Positions 22,552-37,500 of a stretch of DNA of 64,000 nt are shown here, in pieces (position 1 is the stretch's first letter; each line of letters opens with the position of its first letter). Origin of the DNA: Taeniopygia guttata (Eukaryota; Chordata; Aves; Passeriformes; Estrildidae); assembly GCF_048771995.1 (NCBI RefSeq), contig NC_133024.1:21109001-21173000 (forward strand), given 5' to 3'. Made by a program: the position numbers and the translations under genes. The notes below the pieces were generated by a model. The model saw only the letters and a program-made list of their open reading frames with translations, was not told where the DNA came from and did no database searches.

Positions 22552-25500
22552 CTAAAGAGATGTGAGGGAATAATAAAATTAATTATAAAATCAAATTATA
22601 ACTAGCAGCATCACTTGGCTATTCCTTTCTATTACCTGTGATACTTGGAAGATGATAAGAACAGAAAAGGTCTGGGGAAAAGACTTCTTAGCAAAGGCTT
22701 AGCACAGTTTCCCAAGAAAACAGGATGCTCAAAACTAGATAAGATATTTCCATAAGGACACAACCAAAAAGGATGATCCTTTGGTGATAAGAACAGGTGA
22801 AATGTGGTCTCACAGAAATCCTCCCATTATTAACTTTCCCAACTCCTTGCCCTGCTTATTCAGAACAACAGCTGTGTAAGAATATTTACAGCACAAGCAG
22901 TAAGAAAATGAGTAATCCTCAAAGCTCAGAGCAGGCTCTTGAAAAGCACATCAGGCATTGTGTTCAGATGCATCCTGCCAATTAGGTTCAGCAAGCCCAA
23001 AGCAACACATCTTCTGTGCTGTATCCAGGTTCTGGATACATAGGAGACCACTAAGGTTAGTGGAGGGCAGCACAAGGTAAGTAAATTTACTTAAAGACAC
23101 TGAATCCTGTAAATTAAAATGAATATAATATGTATACTGCATAAAAGATTATACAGATGTAGTATAGTATTTGCAATTTATTGTCACTAAAGAACTAAAA
23201 GGAACCTTTCTGTTTAATAGTTTGTTTTTTTAAGTTTCAAGAACTCAGGAAACTTATGGATGTCTATTCAACTAATTATCAGCCTTACTTAAACTTAGTA
23301 TATGTTGCAGAAAAGCACCTGCAGAAAGGAGACTCCAAAGGAAGGCAAGTTCAGTGTCACAGGAAAATTATCTCAGAATAGCAGGCATCTAGGAGTTCTG
23401 AGAAAAACATGAAAGGCTCCTATGGGCATTGTCTCTACCCTTCCTCTTCAGCAAATGGAAGAGGAGGAAAATGGTACTCATATGCTTGGGGCAAATGGCA
23501 AATAAAACTTCACACTGCAGTGAAGGGCTAAGACGGGGTTGCTTGAAATGCAGAGATGAAGACAAGTGAATAAAAGAGCAGAGACATAAAAGAAAACAGA
23601 GGCATGGCCTTAGCAAAGCAGCAGGGAAGAGAAGGCATTCCTGATGTTTTCCAGGCTCCTGCTGCTCCCTCTCCTGCCGAGTTGTGCCTTCCCTCTCCTA
23701 GAAGCAGTTCCTTCTCTTCCTACCCTCCTCCAAGAGCTGCTTTTCTTTTCTACTTTGAGTTTCCAAAATTCAGTTCTTTTCCTATGCAAGACATATACAA
23801 GTTCATAGGTCCTAACTCCTTCCATTCCCCTTTACTCTTCTTTCTGCCTTTTAAGGAGTCTGACAGCTATGACATACAGTACAGTAGGAAAAGTAAAAAG
23901 AGAACATGAAGAGAAACAACACTGCTCATGTGCTCACGGTGCTGACAAAGACATCTCTAGGACAAGAGCTGTGCAGCCTAAGGAAAACACCAGCAAAGCA
24001 GAGCACAACACACAAATGGACAACTCATGCAGACACTGCAGAATATGGTACAGCACAAGGGACAAAGATCAGTATCTACATCTTTCAGAAACAACAGCAG
24101 ACAGGAAGAGATTCAAGCAACATTAACTCACAAGCAGCTGAACCAGGAGAAGGTGGGAGACCCTTCTGACCTGCAGTCCACACTTCTATCTATATTGAAA
24201 TGCCTTCCCCAGTGACCAGCTCTATTTCTCTCAGCACAAACAAGTGTTACTCACCTGCATCATCTGAGACATGGTTTCATTGCCATAGTAGTGCAAAGAG
24301 CTATTTCTGTCAGTGAAGTCGTACTTGAAGCCTGCCAGGTGGACTTCATGGCATATGTGAAATGCCAGTGTAATGGCAATTAGCCCCGTTGTTGGATGCT
24401 TGGGTTTCTGCAACAAAACACAAAGAGAACACACACATACATACCTGGCAGCTTTCAGAACAGAGACAAGGGAAATTAGGCAGCCTAAGTCTTCTATAGA
24501 TGTTTGGTTTCACAGGTTGATCCCCTCCTGTCTCTAAAGGAATAAGTTACTGCTCCCACAGGTTTCCCATGACTGGGGCGTCTGTCATATCAGCCTTCCC
24601 TGGAATTCCTTGGTTTTTAGTGAGAGCTGAGCCTACAGTGTAGCCCTTCCCTCCACAGAGGTATCAGGAAGGTCTCCCCACTGCTCTGCTCAGCTACTTT
24701 CATAAAACTGGGCAGGCTTCACTATACTGGAAAACAATTTACAATTCCCTCAAATTTTATTGAATTATGAGATGTGTTCAGAAGTTGCTAGATGATGGAA
24801 ACCCACATGAAAAGAACATGATGTGCCCAAATTTTCATAGCAACAAACTAAAAAAAACATGAAGGCTGTGGCTACACAAATTTGACTGAATATGCACTTC
24901 TTCAAAGCAGGGAAATTCCAAAAGAACTTTGCTTTAGACCTTTTCCTGCTAACCCAATTAGAAGAAACGAAATTGTAAATAAAATTATTTCTTCCTACAA
25001 TAAATTCAGAAGTAAATGCAATGTAAAATGAAGAGCATGTCATAAACAGCTTGTAATTGTGCAAAATTAAGAGCATCTAACCAAAAGGTAGCTTTTTACC
25101 TAACCAAAAGGTAGCTTTTCTCACAAAAGCACAGAAGAACTCCATGCAACTTCTGCCCTATCTTGTGTTCAGATACATGAGTTCCTTAGTAGCAGCAGAG
25201 GCTAATATGATCTGGGGAAGTAAATGAGACAAGTTTTTTTAGAGAGAGATGAACTCATTCATTCAACCAAGATGAAGCTAAAGTAAAAAGGTGTCCCTAG
25301 AAATGGACAAAACTTTCAGGCAACAGTATCCTTCTCAGCTAAAGGAATAGTTTTCTCAGAGACCAAATAACCTATTGTACGCTCTTGGTAGCTGCAGTCA
25401 AACCTCAAACTCAGCTCAAAATCATGGGCTTTTTTTTTTGAACTCTGACCCCAAGGCTCAGTTTTTTTCTCTGAAAAAGAAGCAGACAAACCAGAACTAG

Positions 25501-28500
25501 ACAACTCTGTGCATAGAAAAGGCAGATGCACTCAATGTATTTCTTTGTGCCAACACAAAAAATCCCTAAGAAGAAGTTACTATTCTCAGCTCTTTCAAGC
25601 ATAACTGAAATCACAGAAAAGAATTATTGCCTTTTAGGGAAAATTTTTTGGTAACTTTATGCAACTCTTGAAGTATTCCAGAAATAGCATCTGCTTAAAA
25701 TGTGCAGTATGCCCAGGGTTCCTGCCAGTTAGCAAAATAACTTTCTGCCCTAGGGGCCCAACATCATAAACTTAGTGGTGACTCTGTTGCAACATCCATA
25801 CTAAATAGGACCCCAATACTATAGCAGGAATGCTACCTGTCAGGATTAGTGCTATTTGGAAATACCACGAATACCACAGGTTGTAACTAGCTCTGTTCAC
25901 CTGTAACTATCATAAAATTCACCTCAAAAAATATAATTTAAAAGCAACTACTTTTAAAATGTACTATCATGCAATATCCAGATATCCTTCACCTGTAATT
26001 AAGTATTTTCAGCCTGTTTAATGAGAATAGGCACAGCCCTGAAACGACTCCACTACACTTTCTGAGTTTAGTGGTGCTGAGGCAACACATCCAATTTTAT
26101 TCCTGGCTCTACTAACTATCAGAAATGCTTGCTGGCTGTACAGTAATGTGCTCACTGGGAACGTGAGACTGGTTTAATGGAAAGGCAGGGACAGCAGGGA
26201 ATGCAACAGTGGTTGCTGGCATGTCCTGCAGGCAGAGGGGGCTGAAGCATAGGACAGTGAAGGCAGCAGCAGCCCTCCCAGGGACAAGCAGTGCTACAGA
26301 GGGCCCCGGTATGAGACCTTCGCACCCACAGAGCCCCTGGTGTGACCTGCAGCTTAACCAAGCTGTGCCAGGGCCACTGCAAATGTGCAGGATCCCAGCC
26401 ACAAGACAGGAGGAAAAGGGAGGAAGGATTTGTTTGAGATTGATCACTGCTGCACAGGCCTGAGGAACTGCAAAACCCCTGGCATGCAATAGTAGGATAT
26501 ATATGGAGGTAGCAGAAGGGGACTCCAGGCATGGTGACACTAACCTAGCTCTGTGCAGGGGCACTCAAAGGCAGGAGAGGAGCAAAAGGTGACCAAGTGG
26601 CCTGTGCCACTGTATCAGTTGACACCATGCACATCTCTCTGAGTCACTGACAGCACTGCTTTTAACATCTACTCCCACTGAGAGGGGAGCCCCAGAAGAG
26701 TCAGGAGGGACTTCTGGACCCATGGAGGCCATGCATGTTCTGTGGCCATTTAGGAGATTCGTCAGGCATCCAATTTCTATGCTGCTTTCTTGCCACCCTT
26801 GGCTGAAAACCTGAAATAGCAGAGGCCCAAGCAAGCACATACCAAAATGACTATTCCAGTTTGAGATTTAGTAAGGGAGAAAAAAGGCACTATTAGGCTC
26901 AGAAAACAGAAAGAAATTTTAGAAAGAGGTACAGAACCTAACCCCATACCACCCCCTTAAATATTAGAAAGAGTAAACCAGAAAAAAAATAGTGGCAGAT
27001 ACTCCATAGTGACAGCCTGTTGACATTTCCACATGTGTCACTTGGGTGGTGTTGGTGAAGTGGGGATGTGTCCCCATGTTAACTGCCTCTGTGCAAAACA
27101 GCACAGGCTGATCCTAACTGTGCAAGGGAGGTTCCCAGCTTGAAGCTTTACCTTTCGTAAAAAATATTTTTCTGTAAAGAACTGACAATTAAAATGTATT
27201 TTTATGCCCAAATTGCTGGTTAGCTCATTACAATGCTTGGCATCAAATCAGTAAGCACAACCATGCCACCACACATTCATCATTAGCACAGGGCTGGAAT
27301 ATCTTCTGTGTTCCCTAGTCCGTCCCCAGCCCCAGGAGGATGAAACTGCAGAGAGCTAGAATTACCAGTTTGCTGGGGCTTGGAAGGGAGGTTTTGGTGT
27401 TTTGGTTTTTGGTGGAGGTTTCATTGTTTGTTTGGGGTTTTTTTGTCTGTTTGTTATTTTGTGTGCCTTTTTTTTTTTTTTTTTTTTTTTAGGAAAAACA
27501 CCCAATATTCAGTAGTTCCAGACTCCCTATTATTTCTAGAAGCACTTTGAATCTGTCATGCTGCACTACCTGCCTGTCTTCCCCAGTTTTGTGAAAGGCA
27601 TTTTGTCCGTCTAGAAAGCAGTCTTATTTCATACCAATTACAGAACCCATAAAAAGGTACTTTTGGCACATAAGGCTAGGCACTCTTTCTGGGCTCCATT
27701 TTCCCATCTTTTTAAACCACCATCTAAATGGCACACTAATGCAAACCTAAAATGTTTTCTACATTACAGTCCACCATAATGAAGATAAAATTGCCTCTAA
27801 ATACACATTTGGTTGCACAGAACTAGAAGAGACAAAAGAAAAAGCGCACCTCCTTCTTAGGAAACCTTGTTGGGAAATGAAGCCACTCATAGGCAGTTTT
27901 CCTGGTGATGCTGGGATCAAGAATCCTGATTTGACTTGATTTGTAGATCATATTCAGAGCTGGTTTCTTCCAAAAGCCCTTCGCGCTCTGTGACAGACAA
28001 GTAAATACACATTTTTAACAACTGAAAATAGTTGAATTTTTGTAGCAACTCTAACCAGTATAAACTCCAAGAGCATGAGGTTAAAGAAGAAGAAGAAGAG
28101 TGCTTAATCTCCCTAAGTTTCAAAACACCTGCTCCTGCAACAGGAAACCCACTGCTGCAGCTGTGTCCAGCTGGCTGGAAAACAGCTTTGCAGAATGGTC
28201 CCTGCTGGACAACACGTACCAACAATATGCCCCAGAGACCACAAATGCTCACTGTGTGCTGGCCATCTTAGTAAGAGCACAGACATTCTCAACTGCTTTG
28301 CACTGTGTCCTTTCTGAAGTCCCAAAAATGCTGTGTTGGGCTCCCCTCTGTGCAGGAGAGTGTCAAACAGCAGAAGGTCACTACAACAGCCAATGGGCCA
28401 GAGCTCACAGCAAACAAAAAGGGTCTGAGCAGGCTGGGTTTGTTCAGTCCATCTTCAACTATCTGGAAGGGGTTAACAAAGATGAGATCACACTCTTCTC

Positions 28501-31500
28501 AGAGGCACACAATGAAAGGATGAGGAGAAATTTTCTCCTGCAATTGTGCTGAAGTACTAAAACAGTGTAGAAATATCCTTGGAAATACTCTAAATTTACT
28601 CAGACAGTGCCCTGAGAACCCAGTATGTCTTTGAACCTGCCCTTAATGAAAAGTACTAAAAAATATTTTGGACTTAAGACCGCTTGAGAGAGGTCACTTT
28701 TAACATTATTCTGCAATTCCTGCAAGTGCACAGGGTAAAATAACCTGTGAAATGTCTGCAGCACGCATGTTAAAATATCAAACAATACTAGAGAGAGGAT
28801 AAAAATATATTTCCCAAAAGTAAACTGCTTTGTGGTGAGGAACTAATCAAATATGTGCATTAGAAAGAAGACAAAGTATTTATGGAAGAGGGATATTAAA
28901 TAAACTGACTACAAGGAGATCCAGAACTCCTCTCAGCTGGGAGGTCTACAGTTAAAATCAAATGTGTATTTCACAGGAGAGATGTGTGGCAAGATGAGCC
29001 AAGGCACATGAATAATTGAACTCACTATTTTCTGACCACCAAGTATCTCCCAAAGCCACTTCAAGTCCCGTGGTTTGAAGACGATGAGAACAACAGTGGT
29101 ATTGGGGTCGTAGTGAATGGGATCTGAGAAGATAGATTCTGGGTAAGAAAGGCGGAAAGTCGTCCTCCTCCCAACATCCTCTTCGTATCCTATCACAGGG
29201 CCATTATTCATTCTGCAGAGGACAGAGGCACAGAGACATCAGTGACTGCCCTACCTGTGTTCCTACTGTGCAGTGGCTGCCACACTTGTTATTACTCTGC
29301 AGGACACCCACTGGGTCTGGGTACAGGAAAGTTCAGCAGCCCAGCATTTACGTATCATGTTACACAGCAGAGGAGCCATTATCAGGTGCACTCACCCGCT
29401 AAACTCCGAGGGATCAAGCACACATGGGAATGTTTCCAAGGTGGTTTAGAATATAGTCACACAATTGCTTATCGTGTGTCACTTGACAGAAAGCAAATCT
29501 TCTCATTTGGCTCCAACACACACACACACACATTAGAGAAGGCCAGAGACAGTACTTGGCCTTGGAGAATTACCCTCTGCTCTGTGTACACAAAATGAAA
29601 AGGAGATAGCATTTACCTTATTATGACATCATATGAGTCAATTTTCTCCCCTAATGTCTTATTTCGAAGAACTCCTCCATTACCGACCACAACGCACCGT
29701 CGACAGGGAATGCTGTGAACAAAGAGAAGTTTTGATATTTGTGACTTCCCTTACTTCATAGTATTTATGATACTTCTGCATGTTAACTGGCTTATTTTCT
29801 ATGTGAGGTCCTGTATCTTTTGCAGCCCTTGGCCCCTACAAAACAGATTCAATCCTGTATCATGTACTACAGCTGCTTAAAAAAAAAAAAAGAAACAAAG
29901 CACTATTTCAGGAACTGACAAAGTCAGTAACTGGCTTCTCTCTTGGGAGACTGTTTTTACACTTCTCCTTTTTCTAGAGGTCTGCTGCTTCAGATCATCT
30001 AACCAGTTCATGATATGGGTGCCATTTGATCAATTATTTGCCCCAGTCCTTCAAACTTATACCAGTCTGGAAAAGCTAACTCAACATTAAGGTGCTTCTG
30101 CAGTATTATACAACTCCACATCTCCAACAGAAGCTAAAAGCAGCAAAATTTATGTTCACAAATCACCTTAGAGGCCTATGAACTGTAAATGTGAAAATCT
30201 TAGCCCAATGACACATGACAGCTTTACTTAAAAGGTGCTGTCAAAACATGTTTACACAAATGATGTGTGTACTGTCATAATGTAACAAGATTGGTTCCTT
30301 GCTTAAAGGTTGCGTTCTCCTATCAGATTCAAATGAGACAGCATTACCAGGCCTATAAAATACCATGTGCTAAAAAATAAGATTTTACACTACATCAAAT
30401 CAAAAGAGAAAGTTTGAATTTACAATACATTCAGAGATAAAAAGCATGCAAAATAGGTATTATGGAGATGTTAAACTTATGAAAGTTAATTCTAAGGGTA
30501 AGATTTTCAAAGTTGTCACAGGTTTTTCAGTACATATTTAGCTTTTACCATCTTGTTTCAATGCTAGCAAAACTTGCTAAAAAAAGGAGGGGAACTCACA
30601 AACAGGCTTGCTGTTTTTTTTACTCAGTATGTTTTGCCTTTTTAGGAAAGGTTTAAATCAAGTATGTAAGACTGCAAACTTATTTCAGAATAAGCACATA
30701 ATTTCTTGTTGTTGTAAAAATGCCTATTTGTTTAGAGCAAAAGCCATTCAATTTAGTTGCAGCAAGAACAATGAGAAAATATGAATCACCTCACAGTAAC
30801 ACCCCATTCCTTTAGTTCTTTCTTCAAGTAATAAAAAGGCTCTATACCACTTTTTGCTCCAGGTTCAGGACACCAAAACTGTGTCTCAAAAAACACTACA
30901 ACTTATATTGAATTCCCAGCATGGCACTTCATGCAGACTAATTAACTTCTTTCCCTTCAAACACTCCAATTCGTTTTTTCAGCTCAGAGTTACTATTCAA
31001 CATCAATGAAAACAGCTGGTTCCAGCCAAGACTAAGCAACATCTCAATGGACAAAGCAGTTCACTGAATTTCCTACAGAATTAACAACATCTGCAAAGAT
31101 AGCTGCCTTTAAATATATATATGTATATGCATAAACACACACGCATACATACATACATATATATATATACATATATAAATAAAACCAGTGCTCTAAATGC
31201 GGCTTTCAGGGTTGGGTGACATGAAAAAAGCTGGCATACATTTCTCTCCTGTTTCCTGAATAGCTTAGTAGAAGGCATTAAATGACTTCCAGCTAATACC
31301 ATAACTCATGTGACCAGGTATCTTGAAAATTAGAGGGATGAAAACCTGTTATACCATCCTGTCTGCAGTACACTTATTCCCACTACACACCTAAATCCCT
31401 TCCCTCTATACTCCTTTTGCCCATTCATTTTCCATTTTATTTTTCTATCTAGTTTAAAAGTATCTTAACAAAGCAGGCTGATGAACATATGCCTCTTACA

Positions 31501-34500
31501 ATTTGCAGTAAGAATAAGAAAGCAGAAGTTGCCCTTTTCCTTAGAGCTCAAAGTAAGGATGGAAAAGGGAACACTGGATGAAAAAATATAATCAGTAAGT
31601 GATGAAGTTGGAGTGAATGAGAGGCAAAAAGCATAGGATTAGCATATGGTTCTATCATGTGTCTTGGCATCTACTTTGAGGCAGCGCTGCTTTTTCTGTT
31701 CCTTGTAGATGGGCTTAAAGTAATTCCTTATTACATGCCTTTCAACTTTTGGAAGAGGTGATTTAAGATACTTGCCCAGCAAGCTAATCTCTAGCCATTG
31801 AAACAATGCCTTCCACTCTGATATACAATTAAGAGGTCTTTGCTTTCTCCTCTCTCTAGTCATGATGCAGCTGCACACACTCAGGGCAGGGAGGGCAAAA
31901 TAAAATGTGACTTCAGAGCTGAGCAACTAAGGTTTGCTCAGCTATATAAGTTGTGGAGCTGTTCTCAAGTGAAATTCAACTTTTTTTCTTACTGATGAAT
32001 GCAGACTATATTTTGTTTATGACTAAGAGTTGACTAGTACTCCTTGGACAGAAAACAGAGTGAAATTTGAAGTTTGATTAAGTTTTTGAATTACAGTGCC
32101 CTTTATAATATGCATACTCAAAAACAAAGTTAGCAGCTGCCATCAAATACCCAATAAAGAATCTAAAATTAGTATTTGAACTTTTGAAATGGGTAAAGTC
32201 AACAAGCAGATCAAATATGCCCGAAGAAGTGCACACAAGTACAGTCAAACAAACAAAAACAAACAGTAGTACTGAGCGAACTAACAACAATAAGCAGGGA
32301 GGGAAACTGTTTATGTTAAAAATCAAAGCATAGTCTCATAGAAAATGAACATACGACATAGAGATAAAAAATATGTAGCAAGGCTGAACTGCATTTAAAG
32401 GTTCTTAAGTTAAATAAACTGATCTGTACTTACAGCAGATCAGAGGTCAACACACTAATTTTCAGCAGACTGTTACTCCCGGATACTTTAACAACCTCAT
32501 TTCTTAAAATTTCCTTTTCCTGTTTTCAAATTGAACACCCCAAACATGCACCCTTTCTCCAAGTCAATATATTGACAAGAAATTAGTTTACATATCCTTA
32601 AACAACATCAGCTGTGCTACAACTAAAATATAACAGTATATACAATATCCAATGTCTGGATGTCCAGTAGAACAATATTTGTGACAGTGAAAAATATTAA
32701 GACCTTGGCTGTACCAATAGCTGTAGAAAAGGTCTGAGTGAGAAATGGATTGCCTTTATATGTCAGAGATGTACTAAGAATACAAACAGATCCCAATGCA
32801 AACACCATGGTAACTGATCTCCAGTGTCTGCAGGCAGTAGTCACTCAAACCATTGCCCCATTCAGGTGGTGCACAAGATCTTCAATCTGAAGGCCAAGCC
32901 TCGGATTAAGTATTTTGTTTATATGGTGAAATGCTAAAAGAAACATTTTCCTAGTCTACAGAAGAAAAATATTGCTAAATGGAAATGTAGCCTCTAAAGG
33001 TCAGAAGACCTGAAATACTGTTTCATTGGAAAAAGAAAAGATCTCAGACTCTGCTCCTTTAACACACCCCTGTAGTCACTTGAGGAATGCAAATTATTTC
33101 CTTCAAGGTTATTTGGTGAAAAGAGGATGCAGAGGTCACATTTTGTTGACTCAGTACTGTGTAAATGTGTTTGTAAGAACTGTTGAGCTCAGAGTCCTTA
33201 GAGCACTCAGCAAGGAATTGAAGTCACAATCGAACTGAAGTCAGTGATACTGTTCATTTCCAAACTCTTTGGGAGAGCTACACCTTTACAAAGTGAGAAT
33301 TTGATCTTAGTTTGAAAAATGACACTGTTTGGGGACAAAAAAAACAAAAAAAAAAAACCAACAACAAAAAAAACACCTCTGTACAGATTTACCTCAGTTG
33401 TACACAAATACAGCTATATAAGCACCACAGACTTTGTGCTTATCTAGCCTAATATTTGTCTGCCTTAAAAAAAGTTTACAGGGAAATCTGATTTCTATTA
33501 TGCCAAGAAGGCTGAATTGGACAACAGCCTTACAGAGCCGCTTAATAATTCTGTTGTTAGGATTAATTCCTAAAGAGTTTCACTTTTAAAAGCCACTATA
33601 TCTCAGTGAAATATGTGTGTAACAACTCTTCCCGACTACAGTGATTCAAGCCCTAAGAGTGCTGTACACAAAACCTGATGGATCTGGAAAGAATATATTC
33701 TATGAAGTCACTGCCTGCTTGATTTGTTTATATTGCTGCCTATTAAATAGTAATAGGTCTCATTTTGCTTCAGTACCATTGAAGTATGTTGCTTTTAATA
33801 AAATGAAGCATACTTCCCAGAACTACTAATCATATTTATATCTCAGTGGATCTATATTTAAAGGACAAATACCAATTTCCTCACTTTTCCTCTACAGGAC
33901 AAGCATTTCCATTTAAAAGGTACAAGCATCTCTGCTTTACAGCACAAACAATTACAGTCTTGAACTTACAGTTTCAGGGAATTTCTAATATAACATTTGG
34001 CATTCTCCTTCAAACTCCAGACAAAAGAGCAGCTTCTGTCAGCCTCTTCTGTATTAATTTACCCCATTATACACCCTTGATAGAAAATACAGTTTTACTT
34101 TTTTCCTTCCTTTTCTTAAGAGTAAACTTGAATATCCTAGAAACAGATTAAACACAGAGAAAGGAAGGAGTAGAGTAGGAAAAAAAGAGAAAAACTCTGT
34201 ACTGTAACAAATCCTTAGGTTTGAACATATTCCACCCAAGTTTAATTAAACTGTGATCCTGAGATTTGGCTTCAAGCAGCAATCTTTCATTATCTCTGTA
34301 ACTAAAAAACAAAAACAAGTACAGCCAAGCTCAGCATTATTTGCATTCAACTCTACTAAGAAATCTGTATATTAACATCACATCTGGCAGGCTGTCAGCC
34401 CATTTGCTAGACTGCAAATCTAAGGAATCATTTACATCACTTTGTAAACACAGGACTTTAGTCTACTTGCCAACCCTACCTTCAAAAAAATCCCAACAAA

Positions 34501-37500
34501 AGCCAAGCAAAAAAAACCAAGACACACAAACACAAAGGCCCTCTAAACCAAAACAAAACCTCCTGACAGACATGGCTTCCAACAAGAGATTTAATCTAAT
34601 TAAAGATTTAATCTAATTTAATCTATCTAATCCATGGGAAGCAAGTCATCTAAGGCATGCTTCCTTCTGTGCCACACCCTTGTTACTCCCAAAGAACAGC
34701 CAGCCTTTCTTGTCTTCCTAGGTCTCCCTCATCCACAAGGAAAATGAAGTTGAGTGTATGTAGGAACAAGGGTGCACAGCAGCCAGTGGATCAGAGGCAC
34801 AGGGATATGCCCAAGATTTGTTCTGCTTAAAAGCAGATATTGGTTTGCACTTGTTTATCTCAAATATTCTCCATCTTATAGTGAATTTGAAAGAGGAGGA
34901 CACATTCAATCTAAGTGTGAAAAGATACTACAGGAGGATGGGACTGCATTCAGCTGGCGAATTTCTCAAACACTTATAAAAGGAAATCTCTAAGTTAAAG
35001 ATCCTTCACAGAATAATTTTTCTTGCATGCTGGTACTACTGAAGTGTAAAACCAAGCCTACTGAAACCTTGGAATCAGCTAAACACTGCTTGGACCCTCT
35101 AAGTCTGCTCTAACTACAAGTCTTGACTAATTTGAGCAATTTCACAGACATTCCTTTTCAGGTAAGTACTAAATATTAACACACAACTAACAGAAACAGT
35201 AGCAAATAAACCATTTCACCTGTCTTCTTCACTGGAAAGGCCACAGTTCTGCAGTCTTGAAAGGGCTAAACGAAAAAATTGCTCTAAAAAGCAAATATAA
35301 ACAAGATTAATGAAAACACTCAGTATCTCCAATACAAAAATAAGTATGCCACCCTGACCACAATGTTTTTAAACACAGTTGTGCACTGTGCATAAAAACA
35401 TCAAAGTAAGAACACTTGGAACTTAGTGCCACAGATCAACCAATGCTGCCAAAGAAGCTGAGGTTTATCACAGCTCCACTCTTGAGTTTTTTCTGCCTCA
35501 AAATACAAAATACATGGTATCTGTATTTAAAAAAAAAAATCTTAGTTACAGTAAATAAGAAGTGGAAGAATTTCCAAGATCCACATTCTAACTCACTTTG
35601 GTTTTTCTTCTACCCACCTTCAGCTGACTAAAGAGGGTGCATACAACCAGGGACAGTAACACCATTACATATCTTTGGAGAAGACACAATCAATGTGGCT
35701 AAGCTAGACAGAGACACCTTCCCAGCCCACCCCTGGTGGCAGGCTTCTGCTGGACACTTAATTTGCCTCAGAGGAGAAATTCATTCCCAAATGTAGTTTT
35801 CCTCACTGTAATCCCAAAAGTACAGGAAAATGCACCATCCCTGTTACCACTGACGGAGGGCAAATCAAAAGTCTAAAGCCCAGATTAGGAAAGTGTACTG
35901 TTAGTGTTAGAAACTCTGAAATTTGAGATTTTACCACCCTTTCCAAAAGGGTGGCTAAGGCTCTTAGGGTGTCAGCCCTATTTACTGTGGCCTGACCAAC
36001 ATGGGCAGTGGGAACGTGCCAGCAAACCTTTCCCTTCCCACAGGTCCAGCAGCCAGGCAGTGTCATCAATTCCGCCCTGTGGCCCCTCCCACAGCAGGAG
36101 CAGCCAGCTCAGTGTCACGGTTTAGCCCTAGATGGCAACTAAGTGCCACACAGCCACTCAGTCTCCATCATTTGACAGGCAGGAAAACCAGAAAAAGGTA
36201 AAATTTGTAAGCAAAAGGAAAGAGAAAGGGGAATAAAACCCAAGAAAAACAAGTGATGCAGAATGCAATTGCTCACCACCTATTGAAGGATGCCAGTTCC
36301 CAGGGAGCAACCAGCCTCTCGTGGACAATCCCCTGCCAGTTTAAGTACTGACATGTTCTGTGGCACAGAACAGACATTTTCCAGCTGGGGTCAATTGTCC
36401 TGGCAATCCTCCCTTCAGCTTCTTGTGCACCTGCTCACTGGCAGAGCATGGGAAACTGAGAAGTCCTTGACTAAGAATAAGCACTACTCAGCAACAATTA
36501 AAACATCCATGTGTTGTCAACATTATTCTCATGCTGAATCCCAAACACAGCACTGTACCACCTGCTAAGAAGAAAATTAACTCTATTCCAGTCAAAACCA
36601 GGACAGTAAAAGGAAAATTTCACTGATGTAACCACCTAAACCCAAGGACTTCTGCCTCAGTAGGACTCTGCATTCCAACCAGCTTAGGTGTGCTAATTGA
36701 AGCCCATCACACTGACTCAGTGTTTCCCCCAGCAAAGCATAGCTGAGTATCTTTAGCACTCCAGCCCACATACAGACAGAAGGAAGCTGAATAAGGTCCA
36801 CTTTTCCTCACTCACACCTTTCTGGAGCTTCTCTGCTAGAAGGGGCAACCCCAACCCAGTGTTTTACTTGTTAAAAATATGAAGGTGTCAGGACAGAGGG
36901 ACTGAACAAAACTATTAAGACACTGCTAGACACCCCAAAAGGATCAGCATCAGTGCACAGGAAAGATCATGGCCACAGATTCAGGTGGCTTTACAAACCA
37001 ATTAGGTATTTCTGATTAAAAATAAGGTACATGGGAAATACAAACCTGCTCTCTTTATTCCATAAGGTAGTTCAAACTTATTGCTCCCTTGGAACTCTGC
37101 CACTCTGATAAAATCATTAGCGCACAGGAATGGGTATATTTTGTCAACACTGATGAAGGAAAAAAGGAAGAAGTTTCAAAATCGCATGATGTACCTGCAT
37201 AAGCCAGTAAGTCATGCAAGTGCTTTATAAAAAGCTCTCTTTATCCTACTGTTAGCATTTTTATTGCATTATCATCCATTTTCTAAAAGAAAAAAAAATC
37301 CATGAACACGGGGAAAGCAAACAGATGATGGAAAAGGGTAAGATCTTGTAACAGAAAATATAGGCAAAGAGTGAGATAAAAGATTTGTCTGTTTGTACAA
37401 TTTATATAGACTCATTAAAATTGTGTGACTGAAAGCTTATACCACAAGATCACATATTGAAGAAGACAATGAGTAAAGAAGACAGTGAATAACTTAAGGT

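Noticed and set aside
26112..26564. Overlapping 126- and 150-residue minus-strand frames in an ST3GAL6 intron
   Set aside because: There is no protein family pattern and no splice sites in phase with ST3GAL6. It is flanked by exons that join each other perfectly without it.
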